DNA of 64,000 nt from Streptomyces sp. C10-9-1 (GCF_024497955.1 NZ_JANHKP010000001.1:1-64000); one strand, 5' to 3'. Positions 26,396 to 36,106 are shown, counted from the stretch's first letter. The notes: a model not told the origin generated them from the letters alone. Program-made: numbers and translations.

Positions 26396-27651
26396 CGGCC
26401 CGCCTCCGGCACGAGCAGCCCGCCCATCCCGGTGGGGCCCGCGGTGAGGGCGGGCAGCCCGAGGACTCCGGGGAGCGGGGCGGCTTCCGTCCCCGGGCGC
26501 CCGGGGTCCGGGAGCACCCCCGGCCGGGCGGGTTCGGGCACGCCCCCGCCGTCGGGGGCGTGCGCGCTGCCGCGGACACCCGTGCCGGTGGAGGCCGGAG
26601 CGGTGCAGCGGGCACCGGTGTTGGCGGGGGCCGGCCCGGTGTCCAGGCCGTTGCGGTAGGCCGTGTCCTCGTAGCCCGCGGTGCAGGGCAGGGGCTCGAA
26701 GAAGGTGACGGACAGGCCGAAGGAGGCGCCCTCGGGGGTGACGGCCGTCGCCCCGGCCGCAGCGACGGCGGGCAGTTTCACCAGCAGTTCCTCGATGCCG
26801 CGCTGGCGGGTGACGGCGAGTTCGGAGGTCGTGAGCAGGTTGGCGACCACGACGCCGAACGAGGGGTCGAGGTCGCGCAGGAGTGCGCTGACCTGACCGG
26901 CCGCCGCGGGGGCGGTGGCGATCAGGCGCCGCAGGTCGGTGTCGGACTCTTTCAGGGTGGCGGCGAGTTCCGCGGCCCCGCGGGCGAAGCCCCGCAGGGC
27001 GCGGCCCTGTGCGATCTGGGTGCGCAGCACCGTCTCCCCGTCGGCGATCAGGCCGGTGGTGGCGGGCAGCGCCCGGTCGGCGGCGCGCACGAGGTCCCCG
27101 CCGCTGTCGAGGAGGACCTGGAGGTCGTCTCCCCTGCCCTGGAGGGCGGAGCCGAGTTCGTCCACGACCGTGCGCAGCGACTCGGTGTCGACGGAGGAGG
27201 CCAGGGCGTCCACGCTGGTGAGGAGGGTGGTGACGGGTTCGGGGACCCGGGTGCGGGAGCGGTCGATGACGGACCCGTCCGCGAGGTGGGGTCCGGCGGA
27301 CCCGGCGGGGCGGAGGTCGATGTACTGCTCTCCCACGGCGGAGAGTCCGGCGACCACCGCCTGGAGGTCGGCCGGGATCGGGGGTGCGGAGTCCTTGATG
27401 CGGAGCTCGGCCTCCACCCCGTCGTCGGTGAGCTCCACGGCCCCGACCCGCCCGACGGACACGCCCCGGTAGGTGACGTCGGAGTGGGTGAACAGCCCTC
27501 CGGTGGAGGGCAGCTGGACGCGCACGGTGTAGTGGTCGCGGAGGCCGAGCCGGGGGCCGAGGTCCGCGTAGCGCAGGCCGAGGAAGCCGAGGGCGAGCAC
27601 GGCGACAAGCAGGAAGACCAGGTTCTTCAGGCGGGTGGCGGTCGTGAGCAT
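26392..27651 (-). CDS. mceF: MceF-type substrate-binding protein
   Basis: A 419-residue last Mce protein: membrane anchor at residues 10-28, MCE domain at about 38-118 (VRVQLPSTGGLFTHSDVTYRGVSVG, then GEQYIDLRP), a long helical region that would form part of the tunnel needle, and a Pro-rich tail. The six Mce proteins assemble as a hetero-hexamer that channels lipids across the envelope to the YrbE permease. Start and stop are fused to the neighbours (TGATG upstream, ATGA downstream). Confidence 0.9.
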   Translation of the reverse strand: MLTTATRLKNLVFLLVAVLALGFLGLRYADLGPRLGLRDHYTVRVQLPSTGGLFTHSDVTYRGVSVGRVGAVELTDDGVEAELRIKDSAPPIPADLQAVVAGLSAVGEQYIDLRPAGSAGPHLADGSVIDRSRTRVPEPVTTLLTSVDALASSVDTESLRTVVDELGSALQGRGDDLQVLLDSGGDLVRAADRALPATTGLIADGETVLRTQIAQGRALRGFARGAAELAATLKESDTDLRRLIATAPAAAGQVSALLRDLDPSFGVVVANLLTTSELAVTRQRGIEELLVKLPAVAAAGATAVTPEGASFGLSVTFFEPLPCTAGYEDTAYRNGLDTGPAPANTGARCTAPASTGTGVRGSAHAPDGGGVPEPARPGVLPDPGRPGTEAAPLPGVLGLPALTAGPTGMGGLLVPEAGR

Positions 27652-28784
27652 CAGCGCTCGCCTCCCCCGGCGGTGACCGCGGGCAGCGCGAGGGGCACCC
27701 CGCTCCCGCCCGCCGAGGCGGTCGGGGTCTCTCCGTCCGGCGCGGTCTCCGGGACGAACTCCGGGACGACGGTGGTCCCGGGTGCCGCGGCGGTGTCGAG
27801 GTAGACGTTGAGGTAGTCGCCCTTGACGCCGCGCAGCACCTCGTCGGTGAACGGGTAGGTGAGCAGCACCTGGAGCGAGGCGGGCAGGTTCTGCCCGGAG
27901 TCGGCGAGCGCCTTGAGCGTGGGGGCGAGCGCCTTCAGGTCGGCGACGGTGTCGGCCCGGGACCGGTTGACGGTGTCGACGGCGACGTCGGCGAGGCCGT
28001 CCAGTGAACGCAGCATCCCCAGCAGGGCGGTGCGCTGCTCCTCGAGGACCTTCAGCCCGGGACTGAGGCCGGTCAGGACGGTGCCGACGTCCTGGCTGCG
28101 GGTGGCCAGGGTGGCGGAGAGCCGGTTGACGGCGTCGAGGGCCCGGGTGATGTCGCCCTTGTGGGAGTCGAGACTGGTGACCAGTTCGTCCATCCTCCTC
28201 AGCAGCGAGCGGACCTCGGGTTCGCGCCCGCCGAGCGCCTTGTTGAGTTCCGTGGCGATGGTCCTGACCTGCTGGACGCCGCCGCCGTTGAGCAGCAGGG
28301 AGAGCGCTCCGAGCACCTCCTCGACCTCCGGGTTGCGGCCGGTGCGGCTCTCGGGGATCACCGCGCCGTCGGCGAGGGTGCCGCGGGCGCCGCGGACGGG
28401 GGCGGCGAGCTGCACGAACTTCTCACCGAGCAGACTGGACTGTTCGAGGCGGGCGTAGGCGTTCGCGGGCAGGCGCACCTCGCGGTTGATCCGCAGGGTG
28501 ACGGTGGCCGTCCAGCCGTCGGGGGCCAGCCCGATGCGGGTCACCCGGCCGACGGGGACGTCGTTGACCTTGACCGCGGACCGGGGCACCAGGCTGAGGA
28601 CGTCGGCGAACTCGGCGGTGACCTCGTAGGGGGAGTGCCCGAGGTCGGCTCCGCCGGGAAGCGGCAGGGAGTCGAGGCCGTCGAGCCCGGGGGGCGCGCA
28701 GCCGGCGGCTCCCGCGGCGAGCGCGAGGGCGAGCAGCACGGCGGCGGTGCGGCGGGGGGCGGGACGGGGCGGGACGGCGGTCAT
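27651..28784 (-). CDS. mceE: MceE-type lipoprotein
   Basis: 377 residues. The lipobox ALAAGAAGC places the acylated Cys at residue 29; this is the one lipoprotein of the set, as MceE (LprK-type) is in mycobacterial operons. The MCE domain follows (YEVTAEFADVLSLVPRSAVKVNDVPVG, SLLGEKFVQLAAP) and then the helical region (LDGLADVAVDTVNRSRAD). ATG 28784 overlaps the mceD stop. Confidence 0.9.
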   Translation of the reverse strand: MTAVPPRPAPRRTAAVLLALALAAGAAGCAPPGLDGLDSLPLPGGADLGHSPYEVTAEFADVLSLVPRSAVKVNDVPVGRVTRIGLAPDGWTATVTLRINREVRLPANAYARLEQSSLLGEKFVQLAAPVRGARGTLADGAVIPESRTGRNPEVEEVLGALSLLLNGGGVQQVRTIATELNKALGGREPEVRSLLRRMDELVTSLDSHKGDITRALDAVNRLSATLATRSQDVGTVLTGLSPGLKVLEEQRTALLGMLRSLDGLADVAVDTVNRSRADTVADLKALAPTLKALADSGQNLPASLQVLLTYPFTDEVLRGVKGDYLNVYLDTAAAPGTTVVPEFVPETAPDGETPTASAGGSGVPLALPAVTAGGGER

Positions 28785-29938
28785 CGGTGTTCTCCCTCCC
28801 GTGCCGCGGGCGTGGTGGAGGACGCCGTCCCAGGGGCTGCGGAACGGGTCTGCCCGGGTGTGCCGTAGACGGTGCCGACGGCGGGCAGGGGCACCGCGGG
28901 CAGGGCCCGGCGGCGGGAGTCGGCGACGGGGACGAGGCCGGCGAGGCCGCCCGCCGCGGGCGGAACGGTGATCTCCGGTCCGAAGGAGAGTTCGTTGATG
29001 TTCGCGCGGCCGTTGAGCGTGCGGTGGAGGGGGTCGTAGGCGCCGAGGGCGTTGCCGGCGGCCAGCGGCGCGGTGTCCAGTGCCTCGGCGAGGGAGGCGC
29101 GCTGCTCGACCAGGGTCCGGGTGAGGGGGGCGAGGGCGTCGACGTTCTCCTTCAGGGCGCCGCGGTTCCTCTGGATGAAGCCCTTGACCTGGCCCAGGGC
29201 GGTGCCGAGTTCCTTGAGGGCGGCACCGAGGTTCTCCTTGTCGTCGGCCAGGAAGCCGGTGACGTCGGCGAGTTGGCGCTCGGCCCTGGCCACGTTCCCG
29301 TCGTTCTTCTTCAGCATGGCCGTGAAGGACCGGAGGCGGGCGAGCGTGTCGAAGAGGTCGGCGCTGCTGCCGTCGAGGGTGCGGGCCGCCTTGGCGAACT
29401 GGTCGACCGAGTCCCCGATCGCCTTGCCGTTGCCGTCGAGGTTGGCCGCGGCCGTGTCCAGGAGCCCGGCGAGGGCCCCCTGGGCGTTGGCGCCGCCGGG
29501 TCCGAGGGCCGTGGCGAGCTCGGTGATCGACGCGTAGAGCTGGTCGACCTCCAGTGGCAGGGCGTTGCGTTCGGCGGGGAGCACGGCTCCGTCCCGGAGG
29601 GCCGGACCTCCGGTGTAGGCGGGGGCGAGCTGGACGTAGCGGTCGGCGACGACGCTGGGGGCGACGACCACGGCGCGGGCGTCGGCCGGCACGGTGACGC
29701 CCGCGTCGACGCGCAGGGTGAGTTCGACCCGGTCGCCGTCGGGGCGCACACGGTCGACGGTGCCGACCTTCACTCCGAGGACCCGCAGGTCGGAGCCCGC
29801 GTAGACGCCCGTGGCGCGTTCGAAGCAGGCGGTGATCCGGGTGGTGCCGGAGGTGTCGAGGGCTCTGATCCCGCTGATCGCCGCGACGAGGGCGAGGGCG
29901 AGGCCGGCGGCGGCCGCGGCGGTGCGTCGGAGGTTCAC
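28781..29938 (-). CDS. mceD: MceD-type substrate-binding protein
   Basis: 385 residues from GTG 29938, chosen because it overlaps the mceC stop as GTGA and is followed at once by the anchor (VNLRRTAAAAAGLALALVAA). The MCE domain contains GVYAGSDLRVLGVKVGTVDRV and PSVVADRYVQLAPAY, then a long coiled-coil-like helix region (KKNDGNVARAERQLADVTGF) and a Pro-rich tail. Confidence 0.9.
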   Translation of the reverse strand: MNLRRTAAAAAGLALALVAAISGIRALDTSGTTRITACFERATGVYAGSDLRVLGVKVGTVDRVRPDGDRVELTLRVDAGVTVPADARAVVVAPSVVADRYVQLAPAYTGGPALRDGAVLPAERNALPLEVDQLYASITELATALGPGGANAQGALAGLLDTAAANLDGNGKAIGDSVDQFAKAARTLDGSSADLFDTLARLRSFTAMLKKNDGNVARAERQLADVTGFLADDKENLGAALKELGTALGQVKGFIQRNRGALKENVDALAPLTRTLVEQRASLAEALDTAPLAAGNALGAYDPLHRTLNGRANINELSFGPEITVPPAAGGLAGLVPVADSRRRALPAVPLPAVGTVYGTPGQTRSAAPGTASSTTPAAREGEHR

Positions 29939-31026
29939 GGGGCATCGCCTCCGCTGGTGGGCTTGGGCGGCATGCACCCTGTCTCGGGGGGTGTGCCGTC
30001 GGGCAGGTAGTGGCGGGGGACGAGTCCGCAGAGGTAGGTGTCGATCCAGCGCCCGTTGCCCAGGGTGTTGCCGATGAGCCGGTAGTAGGGACCGGCCAGG
30101 GCGAGGGTCTCGTCGAGGTGCCTGCGGTTCTTCAGCAGCACGGCGGTGACCTTGGACAGGGCCTCCAGCGTGGGGCCGAGCCGGCGGTCGTTGTCCCGGA
30201 CGAGGCCGCGGAGTTCGGTGCCGAGGCTCCTGGTTCCGGACAGCAGCGCGTGGATGGCGTCGCGGCGGGCCTGGATCTCGCCGAGGAGCAGGGTGCCGTC
30301 CTGGAGCAGGGTCTCGACGCTGCTCCTGTTGCGGTCGAGGGTGCCGGTGAGCCTCTTGGCGGCCCGCAGGAGTCCGGCGAGCCGGGCGTCGCGTTCGGAG
30401 ACCGTGCGCGAGAGCGCGGACAGGCCGGTGGCGGCCTTCCTGACGTGCTCGGGCGAGTCCTCGAAGGTGGCGGAGATCGCCTCGAAGCTCTTCGCGAGGC
30501 GGCCGGTGTCGATCGCGCCGAAGGTCTCGCCGAGCCCGTCCAGCGCCTGGGTGACGTCGTAGGGGCTGGTGGTGCGGGAGGCGGGGATGCGGGTGCCGGG
30601 GTCCTGGGGGCGGGTGCCGAGCGGGTCGACGGCGAGGTACTTCGCGCCGAGGAGGGTCTTCACGGCGATGGCGGCGGTGCTGGCGTCGCCGACCCAGGCG
30701 TCCCCGACGTCGAAGGAGACGGCGACCCGCGCGCCGTCCAGCCGGACTCCGGCCACCCGGCCGACGGTGACGCCGGCGATGCGCACCTCGTCGCCCTCGG
30801 TGAGGCCGGCGGCCTCGGTGAACTCCGCGGTGTAGGTGGCGGACCGGCCGGTGAGCGGCAGGGAGTCCGCGCGGTAGGCGCCGACGGCGAGCAGGGCCAG
30901 GACCAGCAGCCCCGCCACGGCCGTGGCGACGGGGTTGCGCTCGCCCACCCGGGTGAGGCGGCGCGGGGCGCGGTCCGCTGTGCCGCGCCGCGGTCCGCGG
31001 CGGCTCTCCGGGGTCGTGGGGGTCAT
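29935..31026 (-). CDS. mceC: MceC-type substrate-binding protein
   Basis: 363 residues from ATG 31026 (ATGA overlap with mceB). An Arg-rich cytoplasmic start, anchor helix at about 38-56, MCE domain with GLTEGDEVRIAGVTVGRVAGV and LLGAKYLAVDP, helical region, then a C-terminal GNWIDTYLCGLVP-like segment (here GRWIDTYLCGLVP) typical of MceB/C. Confidence 0.9.
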   Translation of the reverse strand: MTPTTPESRRGPRRGTADRAPRRLTRVGERNPVATAVAGLLVLALLAVGAYRADSLPLTGRSATYTAEFTEAAGLTEGDEVRIAGVTVGRVAGVRLDGARVAVSFDVGDAWVGDASTAAIAVKTLLGAKYLAVDPLGTRPQDPGTRIPASRTTSPYDVTQALDGLGETFGAIDTGRLAKSFEAISATFEDSPEHVRKAATGLSALSRTVSERDARLAGLLRAAKRLTGTLDRNRSSVETLLQDGTLLLGEIQARRDAIHALLSGTRSLGTELRGLVRDNDRRLGPTLEALSKVTAVLLKNRRHLDETLALAGPYYRLIGNTLGNGRWIDTYLCGLVPRHYLPDGTPPETGCMPPKPTSGGDAP

Positions 31027-32054
31027 GCCCGGCACCTCGGCTCGGTGATCGCGATCCCGGTGGGGGGCGCGCTGCCGTCGGAGGTCGACACCCCGCTGAC
31101 GGTGGCCTCGCACAGGAAGAGGTTGAGCCAGGAGCCGTAGGAGGCGAGGCGGGTGAGGGCGCGCATCTTCTCGGGGGTCCGGCGCAGGAAGTCCTCCACC
31201 TGCCCGCTGCCGCGGTCCAGCTCGCGTGCGAGGCGGCCGAGTTCGGCGATGTCCTGCTTCAGGGGCTCCCGGCCCTCGTTCAGGAGTCCCGCCGTCACGG
31301 TGGTCAGCTCGCCCATGGCGGTGACGGCCTCGCCGAGGGGGCGCCGGTCGCCGGAGAAGCCGGAGACCAGCTTCCGCAGGGTCACCGCGAGCTCGTCGAA
31401 GCCTTCCTCGCGGTCGTTGACGGTGGCGAGCACGGTGGTGAGGTTGTCGACGACCTCGCCGACGACCCGGTCCTTGGCGGCGACCGTGGTGGTCAGCGAG
31501 CCGATGTGGCGGATGAGGCTGTCGACGGTGCCGCCGTCGCCCTGGAGGACCCGGACGATCGAGTCGGCGAGGTCGTTGACCTCGTCCGGGGCGAGGCCCT
31601 CGAACAGCGGCCGGAAGCCGTTGAACAGCTGGGTGAGGTCCAGCGCCGGGCTGGTGCGCTCCAGGGGGATGGTCCCTCCGGGCGGGAGGGAGTCCCCCAG
31701 GGGCCCGGGACCCTGGGCGAGGGCGAGGTAGCGCTGCCCGACCATGTTCCGGTACTTGATCGAGGCGGTGGCGCCCGCGGGGAGGCCGCGCCCCTCGGCG
31801 ACGCTGAAGGAGACCTCGGCGATCCGGCGGTCCGCCACACGCACGGAGTCCACCCGGCCGACCTTGACCCCGGCGATGCGGACGCCGTCCCCGGGGGCGA
31901 GGCCGGTGGCGTCGGTGAACCGGGCGGTGTAGGAGGTCGTGGCGCCGACGCCGGGGTCCGCGATCCCGAAGGCGAGCACCGTGGTGGCCAGGACGGTCGC
32001 CAGGACGAACGCGGCCGACTTCAGCAGCGGGCCGACGAGGCTGCGGCGTCTCAT
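31023..32054 (-). CDS. mceB: MceB-type substrate-binding protein
   Basis: 343 residues: anchor helix at 11-30, MCE domain with GLAPGDGVRIAGVKVGRVDSV and MVGQRYLALAQG, the LDLTQLFNGFRPLFEGL segment seen in many MceB proteins, helical region, and a Cys-containing C-terminus (WLNLFLCE). ATG 32054 overlaps the mceA stop by 4 bases. Confidence 0.9.
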   Translation of the reverse strand: MRRRSLVGPLLKSAAFVLATVLATTVLAFGIADPGVGATTSYTARFTDATGLAPGDGVRIAGVKVGRVDSVRVADRRIAEVSFSVAEGRGLPAGATASIKYRNMVGQRYLALAQGPGPLGDSLPPGGTIPLERTSPALDLTQLFNGFRPLFEGLAPDEVNDLADSIVRVLQGDGGTVDSLIRHIGSLTTTVAAKDRVVGEVVDNLTTVLATVNDREEGFDELAVTLRKLVSGFSGDRRPLGEAVTAMGELTTVTAGLLNEGREPLKQDIAELGRLARELDRGSGQVEDFLRRTPEKMRALTRLASYGSWLNLFLCEATVSGVSTSDGSAPPTGIAITEPRCRA

Positions 32055-33289
32055 CCGAGCGTCACCTCCGTTCCCCGGTAGACGGGCCCGGCGAGCACGC
32101 TGCTCCAGTCGGGCAGTTCGGCGGGGCCGGTTCCCAGCCCTGGTGCGAGGAGTTCGTTGACCAGCCGGTTCTCCTGTGGGGAGTTGGGCAGCGGCAGGTT
32201 CTCGGCGGCCGCCTCGGCTGCGGCGGGTGCGGGCCGGCCGGTGTAGGGGACGCCGTAGCAGCGCGGCCCTCCCGCGGCGTCGTAGAAGGGGGTGTCCTCG
32301 CCCGGGACGTACCGCCCCAGGGAGGGCACGGAGGTGACGGTGACATGGAGTCCGGGGCGGTCCGTCCCCTTGCCGAGCGCCTTGTCCATGGCCGGGACGA
32401 ACCCGGCGAGCGTGCGCAGGGTGCAGGGGAAGGACGGGGCGTACTCGGCGAGGAGTTCGAGGGTGCCCCGGCTCGCCGCGGTGAGCCGGATGAGGTGGTC
32501 GCGGTGGGTGTGCAGGAAGTCCGTGAGGTCGTCGGCGGCGGTGGTGGCGGTCCGGTGGAGCGCGGCCAGCTCGTCCCGCCGGTCGGAGAGGGTGGCACTG
32601 GTGGTGGCGGCGTCGGTCAGGGCGTCGAGGATGCCCGGGGCGGTGTCGGCGTAGAGGTGCCCCACCCGGACCAGCGCGGTGATGTCGCGGTTGAGGGCGG
32701 GCAGGTGGGGGTTGAGCCTGCCGAGGTGGCTTTCGAGGGCGGCGAGGGTGTCGCCGAGCTGCTCACCGCGGCCCCGGAGGGCGTCGGCGGCGGCCGTGAG
32801 GGTGGCGGCCAGCTTCTCGGGCTTGACCGCGGTCAGCAGGGGCAGGAGCCCGTCCAGGACCTGCTCCAGCTCGACGGCGCTCGCGGTGCGGTCCTGGGCG
32901 ATGGTGTCCCCGGGCGCGAGGCGGCGGGTGGCGGCCGCTCCCCCGGGCTCCACCAGGGCGACATGCCGGGCGCCGAACAGGGTCGTGGGCAGCATCCGCG
33001 CCGTGACGCCCGCCGGGACGCGGTCCAGGGCCTCGGGCCGGAGGGCGAGGGTGAGCCGGGCTCCGCGGCCGTCGGTGCGGACGGCGCGGACCTCGCCGAC
33101 CACGACGCCCCGCAGCTTGACCTCGGCCCCGCGCCGCAGCTCGTTGCCGACGGGGCCGGTGAGCACGGTGACGGTCGCGTCGTCGCTGAACTCCTTGTCG
33201 TAGACGGCCACGGCGAGCCGTGCGAGCAGGACGGGCACCAGCAGGAAGACGGCGCCGGCCAGGCGCCGGCGCAGGGTGTGGGCTTTCAT
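32051..33289 (-). CDS. mceA: MceA-type substrate-binding protein
   Basis: 412 residues, first of the six Mce proteins. Anchor helix at 10-29, MCE domain with LRRGAEVKLRGVVVGEVRAV and TTLFGARHVALVEPG, then a long helical region (DALRGRGEQLGDTLAALESHL, LHRTATTAADDLTDFLHTHRD) and a C-terminal extension with GPRCYGVPYTG. ATG 33289 overlaps the yrbEB stop (ATGA). Confidence 0.9.
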   Translation of the reverse strand: MKAHTLRRRLAGAVFLLVPVLLARLAVAVYDKEFSDDATVTVLTGPVGNELRRGAEVKLRGVVVGEVRAVRTDGRGARLTLALRPEALDRVPAGVTARMLPTTLFGARHVALVEPGGAAATRRLAPGDTIAQDRTASAVELEQVLDGLLPLLTAVKPEKLAATLTAAADALRGRGEQLGDTLAALESHLGRLNPHLPALNRDITALVRVGHLYADTAPGILDALTDAATTSATLSDRRDELAALHRTATTAADDLTDFLHTHRDHLIRLTAASRGTLELLAEYAPSFPCTLRTLAGFVPAMDKALGKGTDRPGLHVTVTSVPSLGRYVPGEDTPFYDAAGGPRCYGVPYTGRPAPAAAEAAAENLPLPNSPQENRLVNELLAPGLGTGPAELPDWSSVLAGPVYRGTEVTLG

Positions 33290-34089
33290 CCGGCCACCTT
33301 CACGGTCGTGGTCGCCCCCCAGATGGCGAGGGAGAGGAAGAAGTCGGTGACACTGATCAGGACGATGGCGTTGCGCACCGAGCGCCCGACGGCGATGCCG
33401 ACGCCCGCGGGGCCGCCCTCGGCCCGGAAGCCGTAGTAGCAGTGGGCGAGGATCACCATCACGCTGAAGACCAGCACCTTGAGGACGGACAGCACCACGT
33501 CGTCCGGGGAGAGGAAGAGCGCGAAGTAGTGGTCGTAGGTGCCCGCCGACTGGCCGTTGACGAACACGGTCACCCATCGCGAGGCGAGGTAGGAGCTGAG
33601 CAGGCCGACGGCGTACAGGGGGACGATCGCCACGACCCCGGCGATGATGCGGGTGGTGACGAGGTAGGGCAGCGAGCGGACGCCCATGGCCTCCAGGGCG
33701 TCGATCTCCTCGTTGATCCGCATGGCCCCGAGCTGCGCGGTGAAGCCCGCGCCGACGGTGGCGGACAGCGCCAGGCCCGCCACCAGGGGGGCGATCTCGC
33801 GGGTGTTGAAGTAGGCGGAGACGAACCCGGTGAACGCCGAGGTGCCGATCTGGTTGAGGGCGGCGTAGCCCTGGAGCCCCACGACGGTCCCGGTGAACAG
33901 GGTCATGGCGACCATCACGCCGATGGTGCCGCCGATCACGCCGAGGCCGCCGCTGCCGAAGGCGACCTCGGCGAGCAGGCGCTGCACCTCCCTCAGGTAG
34001 CGGCCCAGGGTGCGGGGGGTCCAGAGCAGGGCGCGGACGTAGAAGGCGAGGTGGTCGCCGGAGCGGTCCAGCCAGCCGAGCATCGCCAT
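33286..34089 (-). CDS. yrbEB: YrbE/MlaE-type permease, second subunit
   Basis: 267-residue integral membrane permease with about five to six helices. The MlaE signature EEIDALEAMGV sits in the middle loop (about residue 130), the coupling-helix region that meets the ATPase. Paired with the next upstream gene it forms the permease dimer of the Mce importer. It starts 3 bp after the first permease gene. Confidence 0.93.
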   Translation of the reverse strand: MAMLGWLDRSGDHLAFYVRALLWTPRTLGRYLREVQRLLAEVAFGSGGLGVIGGTIGVMVAMTLFTGTVVGLQGYAALNQIGTSAFTGFVSAYFNTREIAPLVAGLALSATVGAGFTAQLGAMRINEEIDALEAMGVRSLPYLVTTRIIAGVVAIVPLYAVGLLSSYLASRWVTVFVNGQSAGTYDHYFALFLSPDDVVLSVLKVLVFSVMVILAHCYYGFRAEGGPAGVGIAVGRSVRNAIVLISVTDFFLSLAIWGATTTVKVAG

Positions 34090-34092
34090 CGC

Positions 34093-34908
34093 TCAGCCTC
34101 CCTTCGGCGGGACGGTCTCGAGGTAGACGGCGGTGAGGACCATGTTCACGAAGAACAGCAGCAGGAAGGTGATCACCACCGACTGGTTGACGGCGTCGCC
34201 GACGCCCTTGGGGCCGCCGCGGGGGTTGAGCCCCCGGTGGGCGGCGACCACTCCGGCGATGAAGCCGAAGACCAGCGCCTTGAACTCGCTGATGTAGAGG
34301 TCGGGGAGCTGGGCGAGGGCGGAGAAGCTCGCCAGGTAGGCACCGGGGGTGCCGTCCTGCATCACCACGTTGAAGAAGTAGCCGCCCAGGGTGCCGACCA
34401 CCGAGACCATGCCGTTGAGCAGGACCGCCACCAGCATGGTGGCCAGTACCCGCGGGACGACGAGCCGCTGGACGGGCGAGATGCCCATGACCTCCATGGC
34501 GTCCAGCTCCTCCCGGATGCTGCGGGAGCCGAGGTCGGCGCAGATCGCCGAGCCGCCCGCGCCCGCGATGAGGAGGGCGACGATCAGGGGGCTGGCCTGC
34601 TGCACGACCGCGAGGACGCTGGCGCCGCCGGTGAAGGACTGGGCGCCGAGCTGCTGGGTGAGCGAGCCGATCTGGAGGGCGATGACCGCGCCGAAGGGGA
34701 TGGAGACCAGTGCGGCGGGCAGGACGGTGACCCCGGCGATGAACCAGAACTGCTCGACGAACTCCCTGAACTGGAAGGGCCTGCGGAAGACGGCGCGCAC
34801 CACGGCGGCGGCGAGGGCGAACAGCCTGCCCGTCTCCCGCAGGGGGGCCAGGGCCCGGGAGGGCGTCCGCTCCCGGCCGGGGGACGCGGCCCCGGGGCGG
34901 GCGGTCAC
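34093..34908 (-). CDS. yrbEA: YrbE/MlaE-type permease, first subunit
   Basis: 271 residues from GTG 34908, which overlaps the ATPase stop (GTGA). The signature EELDAMEVMGI and GLNPRGGPKGVGDAVNQSVV near the C-terminus are typical of the family. The long frame extending upstream to 35454 is a shadow inside the ATPase gene. Confidence 0.92.
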   Translation of the reverse strand: MTARPGAASPGRERTPSRALAPLRETGRLFALAAAVVRAVFRRPFQFREFVEQFWFIAGVTVLPAALVSIPFGAVIALQIGSLTQQLGAQSFTGGASVLAVVQQASPLIVALLIAGAGGSAICADLGSRSIREELDAMEVMGISPVQRLVVPRVLATMLVAVLLNGMVSVVGTLGGYFFNVVMQDGTPGAYLASFSALAQLPDLYISEFKALVFGFIAGVVAAHRGLNPRGGPKGVGDAVNQSVVITFLLLFFVNMVLTAVYLETVPPKGG

Positions 34909-35942
34909 GGGCGCACCCCGTCGGCGGCGGGCGGGTGGCCGGGGGCGGGCGACGCATCCGGTCCCGGAGCCCGGCCCGGGGCGGTGTGTCCGCGGAGCAC
35001 GGCGTCGCGCGCGGCCCCGGGCAGGGTGTCGAGCAGGCCGAGCACCCGCTCCCGGCGGCGCAGGGCGCCCTGTCGCGGGGGCAGTCCGGGTGAGGGTTCC
35101 AGCTGCGGTGCCAGGCGACGGGGGCCGTCCGGGCGCGGTGCGGGGGCGCGGTCCTGCTCGCGGGCCAGGGCTGCCGCGTCCTTCTCCTCCGCCATGCCGA
35201 TCGGGCCTTCGCGCCGCCCGCCCAGGAACTGGGCGACGACGGGCTCCTCGCTGGTCAGCAGCACCTCCCGGGGACCGAAGGCGACGAGCCGGCGCAGGAA
35301 GAGCATGCCCATGTTGTCCGGGACGGTGGCCGCGATGTCGAGGTTGTGGGTGACGATCAGCATCGTCGCGTCGATCTGGGCGTTGAGGTCGATCAGGAGC
35401 TGGGACAGGTAGGCGGTGCGCACGGGGTCCAGTCCGGAGTCCGGCTCGTCGCACAGGACGATCTGGGGGTCCAGTACCAGGGCGCGGGCCAGTCCGGCGC
35501 GCTTGCGCATCCCGCCGGAGATCTCACCGGGCAGCTTCCCCTCGGAGCCCACCAGGCCGACCATGTCCATGCGCTCCATGACGATGCGCCGGATCTCCGA
35601 CTCCTTCCTGCGGGTGTGCTCGCGCAGCGGGAAGGCGACGTTGTCGAAGAGGGACATCGAGCCGAAGAGCGCGCCGTCCTGGAACATCAGGCCGAAGAGC
35701 TTGCGGACCTCGTAGACGTCCCGTTCGGGCCCGCCGACCATGTCGACGCCGTCCACGAGGACGCGGCCCCGCTCGGGCCTGAGCAGTCCGACGAGCGATT
35801 TCAGGAACACCGTCTTCCCGGTGCCCGAGGGGCCGAGCATCACGCTGACCTCACCCGCGGGGAGGGTGAGCGTGACGTCCTGCCAGATGTTCTGTCCGCC
35901 GAAGGACTTGGTCAGTCCCTCGACGACGACCTCGATTCCCAT
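34905..35942 (-). CDS. Mkl/MceG-type ABC ATPase of the Mce importer
   Basis: A 345-residue ATPase: Walker A GPSGTGKT (about 37-44), Q-loop MFQDGALFGSMSLFDNV, signature ISGGMRKRAGLARAL, Walker B IVLCDEPDSGLDP, switch His in IVTHNLDIA. The FGPREV and EEPVVAQFLGGR segments are typical of MlaF/Mkl, followed by an Arg/Pro-rich tail of about 90 residues. ATG 35942 has GGGAGG 4 bases upstream. In mycobacteria mkl is unlinked to mce loci; here it heads the operon. Confidence 0.93.
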   Translation of the reverse strand: MGIEVVVEGLTKSFGGQNIWQDVTLTLPAGEVSVMLGPSGTGKTVFLKSLVGLLRPERGRVLVDGVDMVGGPERDVYEVRKLFGLMFQDGALFGSMSLFDNVAFPLREHTRRKESEIRRIVMERMDMVGLVGSEGKLPGEISGGMRKRAGLARALVLDPQIVLCDEPDSGLDPVRTAYLSQLLIDLNAQIDATMLIVTHNLDIAATVPDNMGMLFLRRLVAFGPREVLLTSEEPVVAQFLGGRREGPIGMAEEKDAAALAREQDRAPAPRPDGPRRLAPQLEPSPGLPPRQGALRRRERVLGLLDTLPGAARDAVLRGHTAPGRAPGPDASPAPGHPPAADGVRP

Positions 35943-36039
35943 CTCACCTCCCGGTCCGGCTGGTTGCGCGCACACGAAGGCGGTGTGTGCGCGGTGGGGC
36001 GGAAGTTGCATCGGGCGCCCGCACGCTACGGTCGCCCTC

Positions 36040-36106
36040 GTCACCGGGGCAATGCCTGTGACCAGCGGTTTCCGGTCGAACCGCAGGGTTTGTCACCCGG
36101 TGACAA
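36040..36106. promoter_or_regulatory. GTCAC/GTGAC operator cluster before the mce operon
   Basis: A perfect 17-bp palindrome TTGTCACC-C-GGTGACAA lies at 36090-36106, and two more half sites lie nearby (GTCACC 36040-36045, GTGACC 36058-36063). It is 148 bp upstream of the mkl start, inside the only spacer large enough for the operon promoter. The binding protein is unknown. Confidence 0.5.
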
